64,000 bases of DNA from JAGQYH01 sp041393015 (GCA_041393015.1 JAWKKV010000003.1:1-64000); one strand, 5' to 3'. Counted from the first letter of the stretch, positions 16,990 through 26,400 are shown. Program-made: numbers and translations. The notes: generated by a model not told the origin, from the letters alone.

Positions 16990-18908
16990 GAATAGCAGCC
17001 TTAACCATATTATTTTTATTAATGATTATTGGTGGACAGGCCAAAACGTACCACTGCAATCAATTTATAAACTTAGATGAAAATTCTGACAATCTAATTC
17101 TCGTTAAAAATCAAGTCTGTTATCTAGATAAAAATGGAACGGTGGCACCTTTTACCAAAGCGGGGCATGCCTCTTTTATGTTTAAAGATTCAGTGGTGTT
17201 TTATCTAAATGTAATCGTTCCACAGAAACGTCAAAAAGTATATGTAGAGGTAGGTAACCCAAATCTATCAGAAGTAACCTTATTTATAAATGGTGAAAAT
17301 GTAAAAGCCAGTAAATATCAAAAAAGAGTTGGTCAGTCAGAACACATTAAGCTGGCAAATCATAGGAATTTTCGATTTGAATTGGATTTATTGCAAGATA
17401 CTACTGAAATAAAGGTGCGTGCTATCTCAAATAAATTTTGGCAACCTATGCCAATAATCATTTTAACGGAGAAAGAAGTAAGAAAATTTAGTGCTATAGA
17501 AGGTTTTATGTTGGGGAGTATGGTAGGTGTTTTTGCTGTATTAACCTTAATTTTTTTAGTACTCACATTTACTATAAAAAACAACGAGATCATTTACTTC
17601 TCCATTTTTGGGATCTTTTGCATGCTTTGCATTTTATACGAGTTAAACTCGCTTTATACTATTTGGTATGGGATGTCTCAAAAGTTAGATATTATCATCT
17701 TTTTACTCATTTTTAATGGGCAAATTATTGCGGTTGAACTTTTTATCAATAGTTATTTTAAAAATGGAATAGTAGCACAGTTGGAGAAAAAAGTAGAGAA
17801 ATATATTTTTCTCTCTATATCTTTTCGAGTAACGTTTATAATGGTTTCAATTGTTTTAATAGGTTTGTTGTCACTTGAACAGGTAAAATATATACAGTAT
17901 GCTCATTATTGGTCAGCATCCCTAACCGCTATAGCCTTTGTTTACATTCGACCGGGCAATTTTCAACAAATTTCTACCTTAAAAATAATTTTCCTGTCAG
18001 GATTTGCGCTCTGCTCATTTGTTGCCTACTATTACTTAATTCAGTGTTTAGGAATTGCCCCTTACGGTTACGGTGTTTTATATGGTTACCAGCTTAAACT
18101 AATGCCTGTCAACACTACACTTCCTGAAATATATGCCTTCACTTTTATAATATTAATCGTTGTGGCTACAATAATTATTTACAAAGAATATGCTGCGCTC
18201 AATGAAAATAGATCGCTTATTGAAAGTGAAACAAAAAGTGATTTAATGACTTATTCTATCAAATTAGTAGACGTCATTGAAAAGGAAAGAATTCATATAT
18301 CACAAACTTTACATGATAATATAGGCGTTGCGCTTTCATTAATCAAGTTTAGAATTTATCAGATCCTTGAAAATTTTGACCTGTCACCTAAAGAAAAGAA
18401 TGAAATTAAAGAGCAGGCAGAGCTTTTAATCAAAGAAAATAGAGCCACTTCGCACCAAATTAATCCTGGTTCTTTAAAATATGTCACCTTAACGGAGTTT
18501 TTTGAAGCCTATTTTATAGAACTATCTTTTGATAATGAGCAACTTGAAATAGTTGCAGAAGGACTAGATGTTTTATCCGAAATTGAACCGGAAAAAAGGG
18601 GGAGAGTATATAGGATGATCACTGCGACACTCCCTAGTAAAAAGCATTTGTTACATTACAAAGGGATTGAAATTGCCTTTTTTAAAGAAGATGAAGTTAT
18701 TGGATTTGTTACTTGTCATCATTTAAAGTCGAATAATTTTCCATATAAACTGGTTTACAAAAAGAAAATTGAAAGTTTGTTACCCGTTTTAGAAGAAGTT
18801 TATGAAGGGAAATACGAATTAAATGATTTTACAAAAGATGAATTTGAGATCAAAATTGTGATTCCTGAAAAATATTTCATTTCAGAAAGCTCAAAAAATG
18901 TATTCTAA
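16986..18908 (+). CDS. 7TM sensor kinase subunit with intact H-box and degenerate ATPase domain
   Basis: 640 residues. A signal peptide (MRIAALTILFLLMIIGGQAK), an extracytoplasmic domain, then seven hydrophobic helices (about 175-400). The HisKA_3 box ERIHISQTLHDNIG is complete, with phosphoacceptor His443. The following region has the length of an HATPase domain and ends with the typical final strand (IKIVIPE), but has no N-box Asn and no DxGxG; the corresponding parts read RVYRMITATLPS and GFVTCHHLKS. Alone it should not bind ATP. It is translationally coupled to the upstream subunit, and its stop overlaps that of the convergent response regulator gene. Confidence 0.8.
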   Translation: MRIAALTILFLLMIIGGQAKTYHCNQFINLDENSDNLILVKNQVCYLDKNGTVAPFTKAGHASFMFKDSVVFYLNVIVPQKRQKVYVEVGNPNLSEVTLFINGENVKASKYQKRVGQSEHIKLANHRNFRFELDLLQDTTEIKVRAISNKFWQPMPIIILTEKEVRKFSAIEGFMLGSMVGVFAVLTLIFLVLTFTIKNNEIIYFSIFGIFCMLCILYELNSLYTIWYGMSQKLDIIIFLLIFNGQIIAVELFINSYFKNGIVAQLEKKVEKYIFLSISFRVTFIMVSIVLIGLLSLEQVKYIQYAHYWSASLTAIAFVYIRPGNFQQISTLKIIFLSGFALCSFVAYYYLIQCLGIAPYGYGVLYGYQLKLMPVNTTLPEIYAFTFIILIVVATIIIYKEYAALNENRSLIESETKSDLMTYSIKLVDVIEKERIHISQTLHDNIGVALSLIKFRIYQILENFDLSPKEKNEIKEQAELLIKENRATSHQINPGSLKYVTLTEFFEAYFIELSFDNEQLEIVAEGLDVLSEIEPEKRGRVYRMITATLPSKKHLLHYKGIEIAFFKEDEVIGFVTCHHLKSNNFPYKLVYKKKIESLLPVLEEVYEGKYELNDFTKDEFEIKIVIPEKYFISESSKNVF

Positions 18909-19561
18909 ATGGCGGAAGCTTTTAATAAACCAAATTCAAACCCTCGTTTCACTAAATGAGCCACATTTTCGGCTTGTAGCTTATCCAATAATTTTCTTCT
19001 ATGCGTTTCAACGGTATAAGGAGATATAAAAAGTTGTTTAGCAATCTTTGAACTTTTGTTGCCTTGACTGATCAATTCAAGGATTTCTAATTCTCTTTTA
19101 GAGATCATTTTTTTATCACCAATTTTTATATTGTCATAATTGCGATACAATTCTTCTGTGATTTCGTCATCATGTAGATATATATTGTCGCTTTCTACAA
19201 CATTTATAGCGCTAACTAAATCTTCAATGGGCGCACCTTTATTTAAATAACCGTCAGCATTATTCTCCAATGCCTTTTTAATTAGTATAATCTCATTGCT
19301 GTTGGACAACATCAAAACCTTAATTGTTTTATCAATTTTTTTAATGGATTGAAGGCAGTCGAAGCCCTGCATTGGACTATTTAAAAAGGTTATGTCTTGA
19401 AATACGATTTGCGGTTTTTCCTTTTTAACAATCGCTAAGCCTTTTTCGCAAGTGTCGGCAATAGTAAGAGAAGTGGCCAATTTAGCATCGGTTAAATATT
19501 TACCCATAATTTGCATAAACATCAACTGATCATCAATTATTAAAATGTGTCTGTTATTCAT
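18905..19561 (-). CDS. NarL/FixJ-type response regulator
   Basis: 218 residues. The receiver domain shows acidic pair Asp10-Asp11, phospho-acceptor Asp56 (IVFQDITF), a switch Ser/Thr (MLSNSNE) and Lys in YLNKGAP. The LuxR-type HTH follows at about 153-215 (SKRELEILELISQGNKSSKI, TVETHRRKLLDKL). NarL-type regulators pair with HisKA_3 kinases, matching the two genes it faces. The gene is convergent with them and the stop codons overlap (18905-18907 versus 18906-18908), so transcripts would be antisense at their ends. Confidence 0.92.
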   Translation of the reverse strand: MNNRHILIIDDQLMFMQIMGKYLTDAKLATSLTIADTCEKGLAIVKKEKPQIVFQDITFLNSPMQGFDCLQSIKKIDKTIKVLMLSNSNEIILIKKALENNADGYLNKGAPIEDLVSAINVVESDNIYLHDDEITEELYRNYDNIKIGDKKMISKRELEILELISQGNKSSKIAKQLFISPYTVETHRRKLLDKLQAENVAHLVKRGFEFGLLKASAI

Positions 19562-19712
19562 ACAATCATTTTATTTAAGCGTGCTGCTTGGTATATAATA
19601 TATTCACTTCTAAAGTAAGGAATTTTTGTTGGTTGCAATCATGGTTTTCAGTGATAGAGTAGATGGCTTACAATTTAAATCTTTTACTTCTGCGCACTAA
19701 ATCCAATTTATA

Positions 19713-19720
19713 TATCTTTG
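19713..19720 (+). promoter_or_regulatory. -7 element TATCTTTG before the VWA gene
   Basis: Perfect TAnnTTTG, 4 bp before the ATG at 19725. A -33 TTG is not at the ideal distance. If used, the transcript would be leaderless or nearly so. Confidence 0.45.
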
Positions 19721-19724
19721 CCTT

Positions 19725-20921
19725 ATGTTTTTAGACTTCTATTTAACCTTAAAAAAGGACGGTTTGCCCGTTAGCATCAAAGAATATCTTGATTTGCTAG
19801 AAGGTTTAGAAAAAGGCGTAAGTCAAACCAGTGTAGAAGATTTCTACTTTTTATGTAAAACGGTACTTATCAAACACGAGCAATACCTCGATCGATTTGA
19901 TGTATTGTTTGGTAAATTCTTTAAAGACATTGGTTCTTTTGCAGATTTAAAAGACAAAGAGATTCCCAGAGAATGGATTGAAGATCAATTATCGAGAGCT
20001 TTCAGCAAGGAAGAACTAGAGATGATTGAAGCCATGGGCGGTTTGGAAGAACTCTACGATCGATTTAGGGAATTGTTAGAAGAACAAAATGAGCGTCACG
20101 AAGGTGGAAGTAAATGGATTGGAACGGGAGGAACATCGCCCTTTGGAAATGGTGGAGCTAATCCGGAAGGCTTTAGAGTAGGCGGAAAAGGAGGCGGAAA
20201 ATCTGCCGTTAAGGTTTGGGAAAAGAGAAATTTTAAAAATTTGGATGAAGGGGTAGAGCTCAACACCAGAAACCTAAAACTAGCTTTAAAAAGGCTTCGA
20301 ATATTTACTCGTGAAGGCATTGAAGAAGAACTAGATTTAGATTCAACTATTGAAAGGACCTGCAAAAACGCCGGTTATTTGGATATTAAAATGGTGCCGT
20401 CTAAAAAGAATAGAGTTAAAGTATTGATCTTTTTTGATGTAGGTGGTTCCATGGATCCATATATTGAAACTTGTTCCCAATTGTTTAGTGCGGCAAGATC
20501 TGAATTTAAAAATATGGAGTTCTTTTATTTCCATAACTGCATTTACGAATCCGTTTGGAAAGATAATGCCATGCGATGGAACGATAGAATTCCAACCTTT
20601 GATGTTTTGCACAAATACAATAGTGATTATAGGGTCATTATTGTGGGCGACGCCACCATGTCACCATACGAAATTACTTCTCCAGGAGGAAGTGTAGAAC
20701 ATTATAATGATGAAGCCGGAATTGTTTGGCTGCAAAGATTCAAAGAAAAATATCCTTATACCATTTGGTTGAACCCAACCCGTGAGGAATATTGGGAGGG
20801 TGTTTATTCCTTAAAATACATCAAAGAGTTTATGGAAGATCGAATGTTTCCTTTAACAATTGATGGATTAACTCGAGCCATGAAAGCGCTGAGAGGTAAA
20901 AAGTTGAGAAGAGCGAGTTGA
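19725..20921 (+). CDS. CoxE-like VWA domain protein
   Basis: 398 residues, cytoplasmic. The N-terminal part (MFLDFYLTLKKDGLPVSIKEY) is typical of CoxE-like proteins that start with a short helical domain. A Gly-rich linker at about 120-165 precedes a von Willebrand A domain whose metal site reads FFDVGGSMD, with VGDATMSP later. These proteins work with MoxR AAA+ ATPases as metal-insertion or assembly chaperones. The moxR gene lies 1.1 kb downstream on the same strand, separated by an oppositely oriented gene, so the pair is split but close. Confidence 0.85.
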   Translation: MFLDFYLTLKKDGLPVSIKEYLDLLEGLEKGVSQTSVEDFYFLCKTVLIKHEQYLDRFDVLFGKFFKDIGSFADLKDKEIPREWIEDQLSRAFSKEELEMIEAMGGLEELYDRFRELLEEQNERHEGGSKWIGTGGTSPFGNGGANPEGFRVGGKGGGKSAVKVWEKRNFKNLDEGVELNTRNLKLALKRLRIFTREGIEEELDLDSTIERTCKNAGYLDIKMVPSKKNRVKVLIFFDVGGSMDPYIETCSQLFSAARSEFKNMEFFYFHNCIYESVWKDNAMRWNDRIPTFDVLHKYNSDYRVIIVGDATMSPYEITSPGGSVEHYNDEAGIVWLQRFKEKYPYTIWLNPTREEYWEGVYSLKYIKEFMEDRMFPLTIDGLTRAMKALRGKKLRRAS

Positions 20922-20945
20922 GTATCATTCAAGTAGCTTCTAGTT

Positions 20946-20959
20946 CAAGCGTCCGCTTG
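20946..20959. repeat. Short perfect inverted repeat in convergent gap (copy 1)
   Basis: CAAGCG-TC-CGCTTG lies between the convergent VWA and lipoprotein genes. The same 12-mer core CAAGCGTCCGCT recurs at 22935 in the next convergent gap. It is too short for a classical terminator stem and has no T-run, but could end transcription in both directions or be a small dispersed repeat. Confidence 0.6.
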
Positions 20960-20969
20960 GATAAAAGCA

Positions 20970-21866
20970 CTATTTCTCCTTTTTCTTTACATTAAAATTA
21001 CTCCTTATCCCTATACTTCCGAATGCATATGTATGTTGCATTTGATCAGAGGTGTATCCCAATCCACCTATCCAAACTACGCGGCAATATTCTGGTCCCA
21101 AGCCCATTCCATAAAAGGATTCTCCAAAAATAAAGCTCCTATTATTGCCGTAGTATACCATTGGATTGTATTCAGTGGGATCTTCAAAATAGGCTTGATA
21201 CAAAGTATTTAACTGTGGGGCGTATTTTAAATTTTGATGCCAACCGATATTGGTGCCGATAAAGAATTCAAAAAAGTTGTTTTCATATGAAAAAGATGGC
21301 TGAACAAATAACCTGAGATCATTTTGTTTAATTCTATAATAGCCTAGAGGATATTTTTCTACATCGTAATAAATAACGGATACTTCACCGGTATCCAATA
21401 GAACATAATAATCATGTAAATAATCTGATACTTCCATGAAATTATTACCGGTGGAAATCTGCAAACCGCTTAAAATATCAAAGCCATAAGTAGCTCCTCG
21501 ATCCGTTCTTTTGACCTCATAATTTTTAGAATAATTAAAACTAGGGGTGACTGCATGGCCGGTATAGGGTTGATTGATATTGAATTGATACTTCAATCCC
21601 AAAGTAAAGTTATCTGATACAGCATAATTGCCACTAAAACTAAAAGCATCAACAGTTATAAATTGGTAAAAGTTGTTTCCTTTCCAAGTGTTAGTCGCGT
21701 CCTGTCCGGTATAAGCAGCATGTATGTTTAAATCACCTTTTTGTTTGGTATTAACAGGCGCCTGACTAACAGGAGTAATGGAGGTAGCAGTGACATACTC
21801 TCTTGAACAGGAAGAAAAAAATATTATAACAGTACCCAGGAATAGTATTATGAAGGACCTTACCAT
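20970..21866 (-). CDS. Outer-membrane-associated lipoprotein, unknown function
   Basis: I place the start at the ATG at 21866, giving about 298 residues, because it begins with a lipoprotein signal (MVRSFIILFLG...FFSSCSREY). A longer frame reaches 21989 but adds a basic, non-signal stretch. The mature part is beta-rich, with aromatic strands such as FTLGLKYQFNIN, LRLFVQPSFSYEN and FEFFIGTNIGWH, resembling small outer-membrane beta proteins. No enzyme motif. It converges on the VWA gene. Confidence 0.7.
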   Translation of the reverse strand: MVRSFIILFLGTVIIFFSSCSREYVTATSITPVSQAPVNTKQKGDLNIHAAYTGQDATNTWKGNNFYQFITVDAFSFSGNYAVSDNFTLGLKYQFNINQPYTGHAVTPSFNYSKNYEVKRTDRGATYGFDILSGLQISTGNNFMEVSDYLHDYYVLLDTGEVSVIYYDVEKYPLGYYRIKQNDLRLFVQPSFSYENNFFEFFIGTNIGWHQNLKYAPQLNTLYQAYFEDPTEYNPMVYYGNNRSFIFGESFYGMGLGPEYCRVVWIGGLGYTSDQMQHTYAFGSIGIRSNFNVKKKEK

Positions 21867-22015
21867 AGTATTGGTTTTAGAAAAATAAATGTATCTCTTT
21901 GCTTTTATATTAGAAAATTTATTCAACCAACGGTAAAGTTTATAGTACGAACTACAATGAAAGGATGAAAATATTAAGGTAGAAGACATTATATAATCTC
22001 AGTGATTACAACTTA

Positions 22016-22054
22016 ACTTTAAGTACTTCAAACTTTAGCACACTTTAAGTACTT
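22016..22054 (+). promoter_or_regulatory. Direct repeat of ACTTTAAGTACTT upstream of moxR
   Basis: The 13-mer ACTTTAAGTACTT occurs at 22016-22028 and 22042-22054, 26 bp apart, each containing the palindrome AAGTACTT. The second overlaps a -7-like TACTTTTA and ends 23 bp before the moxR ATG. Helical phasing (26 bp is about 2.5 turns) and position suggest a regulatory site. Confidence 0.45.
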
Positions 22055-22077
22055 TTACGACAAAATACAAAGTAAGC

Positions 22078-22926
22078 ATGCAATTTACAGGAACAGAAAA
22101 TTACGTAGCCACAGAAGAATTAAAAGTAGCCGTTAATGCCGCTATTGCACTCCAAAAACCTTTATTAATTAAAGGCGAGCCGGGAACAGGAAAAACGATG
22201 TTGGCTTTCGAAATTGCAAAAGCCTTAAACAAACCCATGTATACTTGGCATGTAAAATCTACTACTGTAGCACAGCAAGGATTGTATGAATATGATGCGG
22301 TGGCTCGTTTGAGAGATTCTCAATTAGGAGAAGAAAAAGTAAAAGATATCTCTAATTACATTGTAAAAGGACAATTATGGAATGCCTTTGAATCTGAAGA
22401 AGCGCAATCTGTATTATTGATTGATGAGATAGATAAAGCAGATATTGAGTTTCCAAACGACTTGCTATTGGAATTGGATAAGATGGAATTCTTTGTGTAC
22501 GAATTACAAAAAACCATTAAAGCAAAAAACCGTCCTATCGTAATTATTACATCCAATAACGAAAAGGAATTACCCGATGCATTTCTAAGAAGATGTTTCT
22601 TTCATTATATTAGATTCCCTGAGAAATCAACCATGCAAGAGATTATTGATGTTCACTATCCAAATATTGAACAGAAATTGGTAGACGAAGCCATGCGAAT
22701 CTTTTACAACATAAGAGAAGTAAAGGGTTTGAAGAAAAAACCTTCCACCAGCGAATTGATTGATTGGATTCATTTATTAAGATTGGGTGGGGCAGATGTT
22801 TCTGAACTAGAAAAGTTAGACATTTCGGAAGACTTGCCACCACAATCAGGCGCTTTGCTAAAAAATGAGCAAGATATTGACTTGTTGACTAAAATGAAAA
22901 AGGGTTATCAAAGGAAGTTTTATTAA
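22078..22926 (+). CDS. MoxR-family AAA+ ATPase
   Basis: 282 residues. Walker A GEPGTGKT at 33-40, Walker B VLLIDEIDKAD near 115, sensor-1 Asn in IVIITSNNEKELPDAF, and the Arg finger region FLRRCFFHY are all present. The C-terminal lid follows. MoxR ATPases act with VWA proteins to mature metalloenzymes or protein complexes. Its likely partner is the CoxE-like protein encoded just upstream. Length is typical. Cytoplasmic. Confidence 0.93.
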   Translation: MQFTGTENYVATEELKVAVNAAIALQKPLLIKGEPGTGKTMLAFEIAKALNKPMYTWHVKSTTVAQQGLYEYDAVARLRDSQLGEEKVKDISNYIVKGQLWNAFESEEAQSVLLIDEIDKADIEFPNDLLLELDKMEFFVYELQKTIKAKNRPIVIITSNNEKELPDAFLRRCFFHYIRFPEKSTMQEIIDVHYPNIEQKLVDEAMRIFYNIREVKGLKKKPSTSELIDWIHLLRLGGADVSELEKLDISEDLPPQSGALLKNEQDIDLLTKMKKGYQRKFY

Positions 22927-22934
22927 GAATAGTG

Positions 22935-22946
22935 CAAGCGTCCGCT
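22935..22946. repeat. CAAGCGTCCGCT core repeat in convergent gap (copy 2)
   Basis: Identical 12-mer to that at 20946, located just after moxR and before the convergent T9SS cargo gene. The palindrome is less perfect here. A looser variant (AAGCGTGCTGCTTGG) is seen near 19577. Confidence 0.55.
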
Positions 22947-23010
22947 AGTGTTTTAACTTGTTGAAGGATATCTTTTTTAAACTTCGAAAAGAACTAGCAC
23001 ATCTTACGTG

Positions 23011-24096
23011 CTAATCCACCACAATTTGTCTTACAATCGCTTCTTCACTCCCAATGGTATGGATCATAAAATAATAAATACCACTGGCTAATGAAGAAAT
23101 ATCTATTTCATGCTCCTTAGATATAAATTGCAAGTTTCCATTGTTATCATAGATCAGCACTTTAATGAGATCGTCTCCTTCTATATTAATTAAATTGGAG
23201 GATGGATTTGGATAAACTTGAATATCTGATTTTTGTTGATCTGCTATACCTAAAACAGCATCAGTAGTTAATTTATATAATGCGGCGTTGCCACCAGTGC
23301 CAGCTTCTGCCGTCAAATAGTATTCGAAATAACTTATCGCTGTTATGCTTTCAATCTGAACAGACTGATTAACTGTGATATTGTATCTCTTTCTACTGCC
23401 TTCTGAAAAAAGGTGACCTTCAAAATCTCGTATTTCTATAATAAAAGGAAAGATCAATGAATAACCTGTTAATACTACAACGCCAGTTTCTGTATTATAA
23501 TCAGCACCGGTAACTAAACCATTTGCCCAAAAATTATCTACTCTATCTATTGAATAGGTTCCTGGAGCAGTAGGTAAAGCATAAATGTTGGTTCTGTTAT
23601 TAATCCAATTTTTAGTAAAGATGTATAAACTATCGTTGTAAGCTATAATTGCTTCTGCATCAAAATTGGTATTTATAGGAGCCGATGTGAAATTAGTTTG
23701 ATCACTATAGCTATAAGCAATGGTTTCAGCCGTAACGGTGTCATAGTTTTCATAATCATCAATGCTGATACGATAAACCTTGAGATCAGTTCTGTTGCCA
23801 TTGTTATTCCCAATATCTGCTATGTATATATATGTATCATCTTTACAAATATCTTCCCAGTCAACATTGTTGGCACTTCTAACCAGCACCACACGATCAA
23901 TGGAACCCGTTAATGTATCGATTTCATATAAAGTGGGGTCATCACCGGAATCGTTATGGGTAATGAATTTACCATCCAGCTGGATCAATCCTGAAGTTTC
24001 AGCAATGGCGGCATTTAATGTAGTTACCGTACTCACTTGTTGTGCCTGCAGTAAAATGGGTAAACAAAACAACCATCCCAATAAAAAGCGTTTCAT
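23011..24096 (-). CDS. Secreted beta-propeller-like protein with T9SS type A sorting domain
   Basis: 361 residues. Signal peptide MKRFLLGWLFCLPILLQAQ. The middle part has propeller-like repeats, including TYIYIADIGNNNGNRTDLKV and LDGKFITHNDSGDDPTL. The last 75 residues are a T9SS sorting domain (VYPNPSSNLINIEG ... LASGIYYF). It is exported by Sec, then across the outer membrane by the T9SS and attached or released. It follows serC by 31 bp on the same strand and may be read through from it, though no metabolic link is apparent. Confidence 0.85.
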   Translation of the reverse strand: MKRFLLGWLFCLPILLQAQQVSTVTTLNAAIAETSGLIQLDGKFITHNDSGDDPTLYEIDTLTGSIDRVVLVRSANNVDWEDICKDDTYIYIADIGNNNGNRTDLKVYRISIDDYENYDTVTAETIAYSYSDQTNFTSAPINTNFDAEAIIAYNDSLYIFTKNWINNRTNIYALPTAPGTYSIDRVDNFWANGLVTGADYNTETGVVVLTGYSLIFPFIIEIRDFEGHLFSEGSRKRYNITVNQSVQIESITAISYFEYYLTAEAGTGGNAALYKLTTDAVLGIADQQKSDIQVYPNPSSNLINIEGDDLIKVLIYDNNGNLQFISKEHEIDISSLASGIYYFMIHTIGSEEAIVRQIVVD

Positions 24097-24127
24097 AATA
24101 TTAATTGTTACTTACAAGATAAGGCAT

Positions 24128-25198
24128 TTATTGATGGCTTTGCTCAAAGGATTGCAATGCCTCTACAAGAACTTCAACACTTTCGATCGACAAGGCATTA
24201 TATAATGAAGCTCTGAAACCGCCTACAGATCGATGTCCTTCGATATTGACAATGCCACGTTGCGCAAAGAATGCAGATAAAGACTCATTCATGGCTTCAT
24301 CATGTAACCTGAACGTTACATTCATTCTGGAACGATCTTCCTTTTCGGTCACACCATAGATCAATGAATTTCGATCGATCTCTTTATATAATAGTTCCGA
24401 TTTGGCTTGGTTGCGATTTTCCATTTCTGCTAAACCGCCTAAATTCTTTAACCATCGTAACGTTAATAAGCAAGTGTATATAGCAAAAACTGGTGGCGTA
24501 TTGTATAAGGATTGTCCTTTGATGTGTGCTGTATAATCCAGCATGTTGGGTATTTTACGTCCCGTTTTGCCCAGTAAATCTTTTTTAACGATCACTAGCG
24601 TAGCACCGGCTGCTCCAAGATTTTTTTGTGCTCCCGCGAATATTAAACCGAATTTGGAAACATCAATGGGGCGACTGAATATATTGGAAGACATATCCGC
24701 TACCAAAGGCAAATCAAAGGAAGGTATTTGATGCCATTCCGTTCCATAAATGGTATTATTGGTGGCGATATGTAAATAATCTAAATGGCTGTCAACTGTA
24801 AATCCTTTAGGGATATAGGTAAAACCTTTGTCTTCTGAACTAGCCACTTCAACAAATTTCCCGATACATCCACCATCTTTAATGGCTTTGGAAGTCCAGA
24901 CACCGGTACCTACAATACCGGCTGTACCATTGACGGATAATAAATTCATGGGCACCATGGCAAATTGCATGCTGGCACCACCTTGAAGGAATAGTACTTC
25001 GTAGCCTTCCGGAACATTCAATAAGGATTTTACTAAATCGATGGCTTCCTCAATGATGCCTACAAACTCATTACTTCGGTGGGATATTTCCAAAAGAGAT
25101 AAACCAATATCGTCTAACTCAATGATAGCTTTTGCAGATTGATCAATTACCGTTTGCGGCAAAATGGATGGTCCGGCGCAGAAGTTGTGTAGTTTCAT
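24128..25198 (-). CDS. serC: Phosphoserine aminotransferase
   Basis: 356 residues. SerC, a PLP enzyme, converts 3-phosphohydroxypyruvate and glutamate to phosphoserine in serine biosynthesis and also acts in pyridoxine synthesis. Signatures: NFCAGPSILP at the N terminus, LFLQGGASMQFAMVP for PLP phosphate binding, VADMSSNIFSRPID, and the Schiff-base Lys192 in FAGAQKNLGAAG. C terminus RASLYNALSIESVEVLVEAL is typical. Full length. No serA neighbour is seen in the window. Confidence 0.95.
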   Translation of the reverse strand: MKLHNFCAGPSILPQTVIDQSAKAIIELDDIGLSLLEISHRSNEFVGIIEEAIDLVKSLLNVPEGYEVLFLQGGASMQFAMVPMNLLSVNGTAGIVGTGVWTSKAIKDGGCIGKFVEVASSEDKGFTYIPKGFTVDSHLDYLHIATNNTIYGTEWHQIPSFDLPLVADMSSNIFSRPIDVSKFGLIFAGAQKNLGAAGATLVIVKKDLLGKTGRKIPNMLDYTAHIKGQSLYNTPPVFAIYTCLLTLRWLKNLGGLAEMENRNQAKSELLYKEIDRNSLIYGVTEKEDRSRMNVTFRLHDEAMNESLSAFFAQRGIVNIEGHRSVGGFRASLYNALSIESVEVLVEALQSFEQSHQ

Positions 25199-25380
25199 CT
25201 GTATATTTTCTGTTTTTAATGGGATAATGGTATTTAATAAAGAAAATTATTCATATCCCATTTCCTCTAGTGAAGTTCCAAAAATTATGAATGAGATCAT
25301 CCGATTACTCTATTAATAAGTGATTAATAGTTGAATCGAAATTCTATCTATTGATTACAATGATCCATGATTACCAAGGA

Positions 25381-26352
25381 TTATTTGTGCAAAGGGGAGT
25401 AGTGGTCGTCGACACTATTATTATTGGGTTGATAAAGATCAGAAGAAGAATAATCGTATTCATAGTTGTAAGTATTTGTTGAAGGGGGTAATGATTTACC
25501 CATGCAGACCTGTTCATCAAACCAATCATAATATTGTCTCATTAAATAGCTATCCCGACTATTCAAATAGCTTCTTTCTTCTTTGGATCTTACAACCATT
25601 TGATTTTTCCATTGATAAGTTTGGCTGGCAGCAAAATTATATTGGTTTTGAACGTAGTTTTTATCCCAGATAACCTGTTCGAGTGCATGAATGTAGTTTG
25701 TGGTAAAAGAAGGGAAGCCTTCTCCTTCAAAGTATAACATTTCTGCGAAGTAGGAGAATGTTGTAATGTAACCGGAGGAGGCAAACAAAGGAGGTTGAAT
25801 GATTAGTTGTATCAAACAAAGTATTTTATGGTGGGTGGTGTCTTCCCATTCTGTCGCCATGGTGGTAATACGCTCCGGGAAATTATAAGTGCTGTGATAC
25901 AGTTCCTCTGATCGATTACTTACTTTTTTTAAGGGATATATTTTGACTAATTCATAGCCGTCCTTTTCAATTGAAGGTTGAATTTCCAGTTCAATGATAT
26001 CACTGATCTCATAAATTCGTGGGGTACGATTGTAGCTTACCTTAGCCTTTTGTAAAAGTGATGGGTCTTCAGAAAAGGAATAATGGTTGCCTATAAAGTG
26101 TCTGTAAACTTTAAATTGATCAGGAGCGATGATAAATGGCGTATTGTTTTGTGCCGTATCATTGATTTTCCAGTTGTCGGGAACAAAAATTTGGCAGTAG
26201 TGTTCGTTGGTATAAGCATTCTTTAATGTGCGGAAGACTTTACTTTTTGTTGTGTCTAAATCAGTAGCTAAAGTAGATGGAGAGTTTTTCTCACAACCTA
26301 AAGCAGTTAAAATGGTTGTAACAATAAGCAGCGTTTTGAGTGAATGTTTCAT
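25381..26352 (-). CDS. Lipoprotein of unknown function
   Basis: 323 residues. Lipobox TILTALGCEKN. The body has no recognisable motif; it is rich in Tyr and Trp, with a predicted helical C-terminal half ending in an Asn/Ser/Tyr-rich tail (YNYEYDYSSSDLYQPNN). The mature protein should be anchored at the outer membrane. It stands alone between serC and the terminator of the large T9SS gene. Confidence 0.7.
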   Translation of the reverse strand: MKHSLKTLLIVTTILTALGCEKNSPSTLATDLDTTKSKVFRTLKNAYTNEHYCQIFVPDNWKINDTAQNNTPFIIAPDQFKVYRHFIGNHYSFSEDPSLLQKAKVSYNRTPRIYEISDIIELEIQPSIEKDGYELVKIYPLKKVSNRSEELYHSTYNFPERITTMATEWEDTTHHKILCLIQLIIQPPLFASSGYITTFSYFAEMLYFEGEGFPSFTTNYIHALEQVIWDKNYVQNQYNFAASQTYQWKNQMVVRSKEERSYLNSRDSYLMRQYYDWFDEQVCMGKSLPPSTNTYNYEYDYSSSDLYQPNNNSVDDHYSPLHK

Positions 26353-26400
26353 GGTTAAAAGATATATGCATTAATATCAGAAATAGGCGGAAGGTCATCA

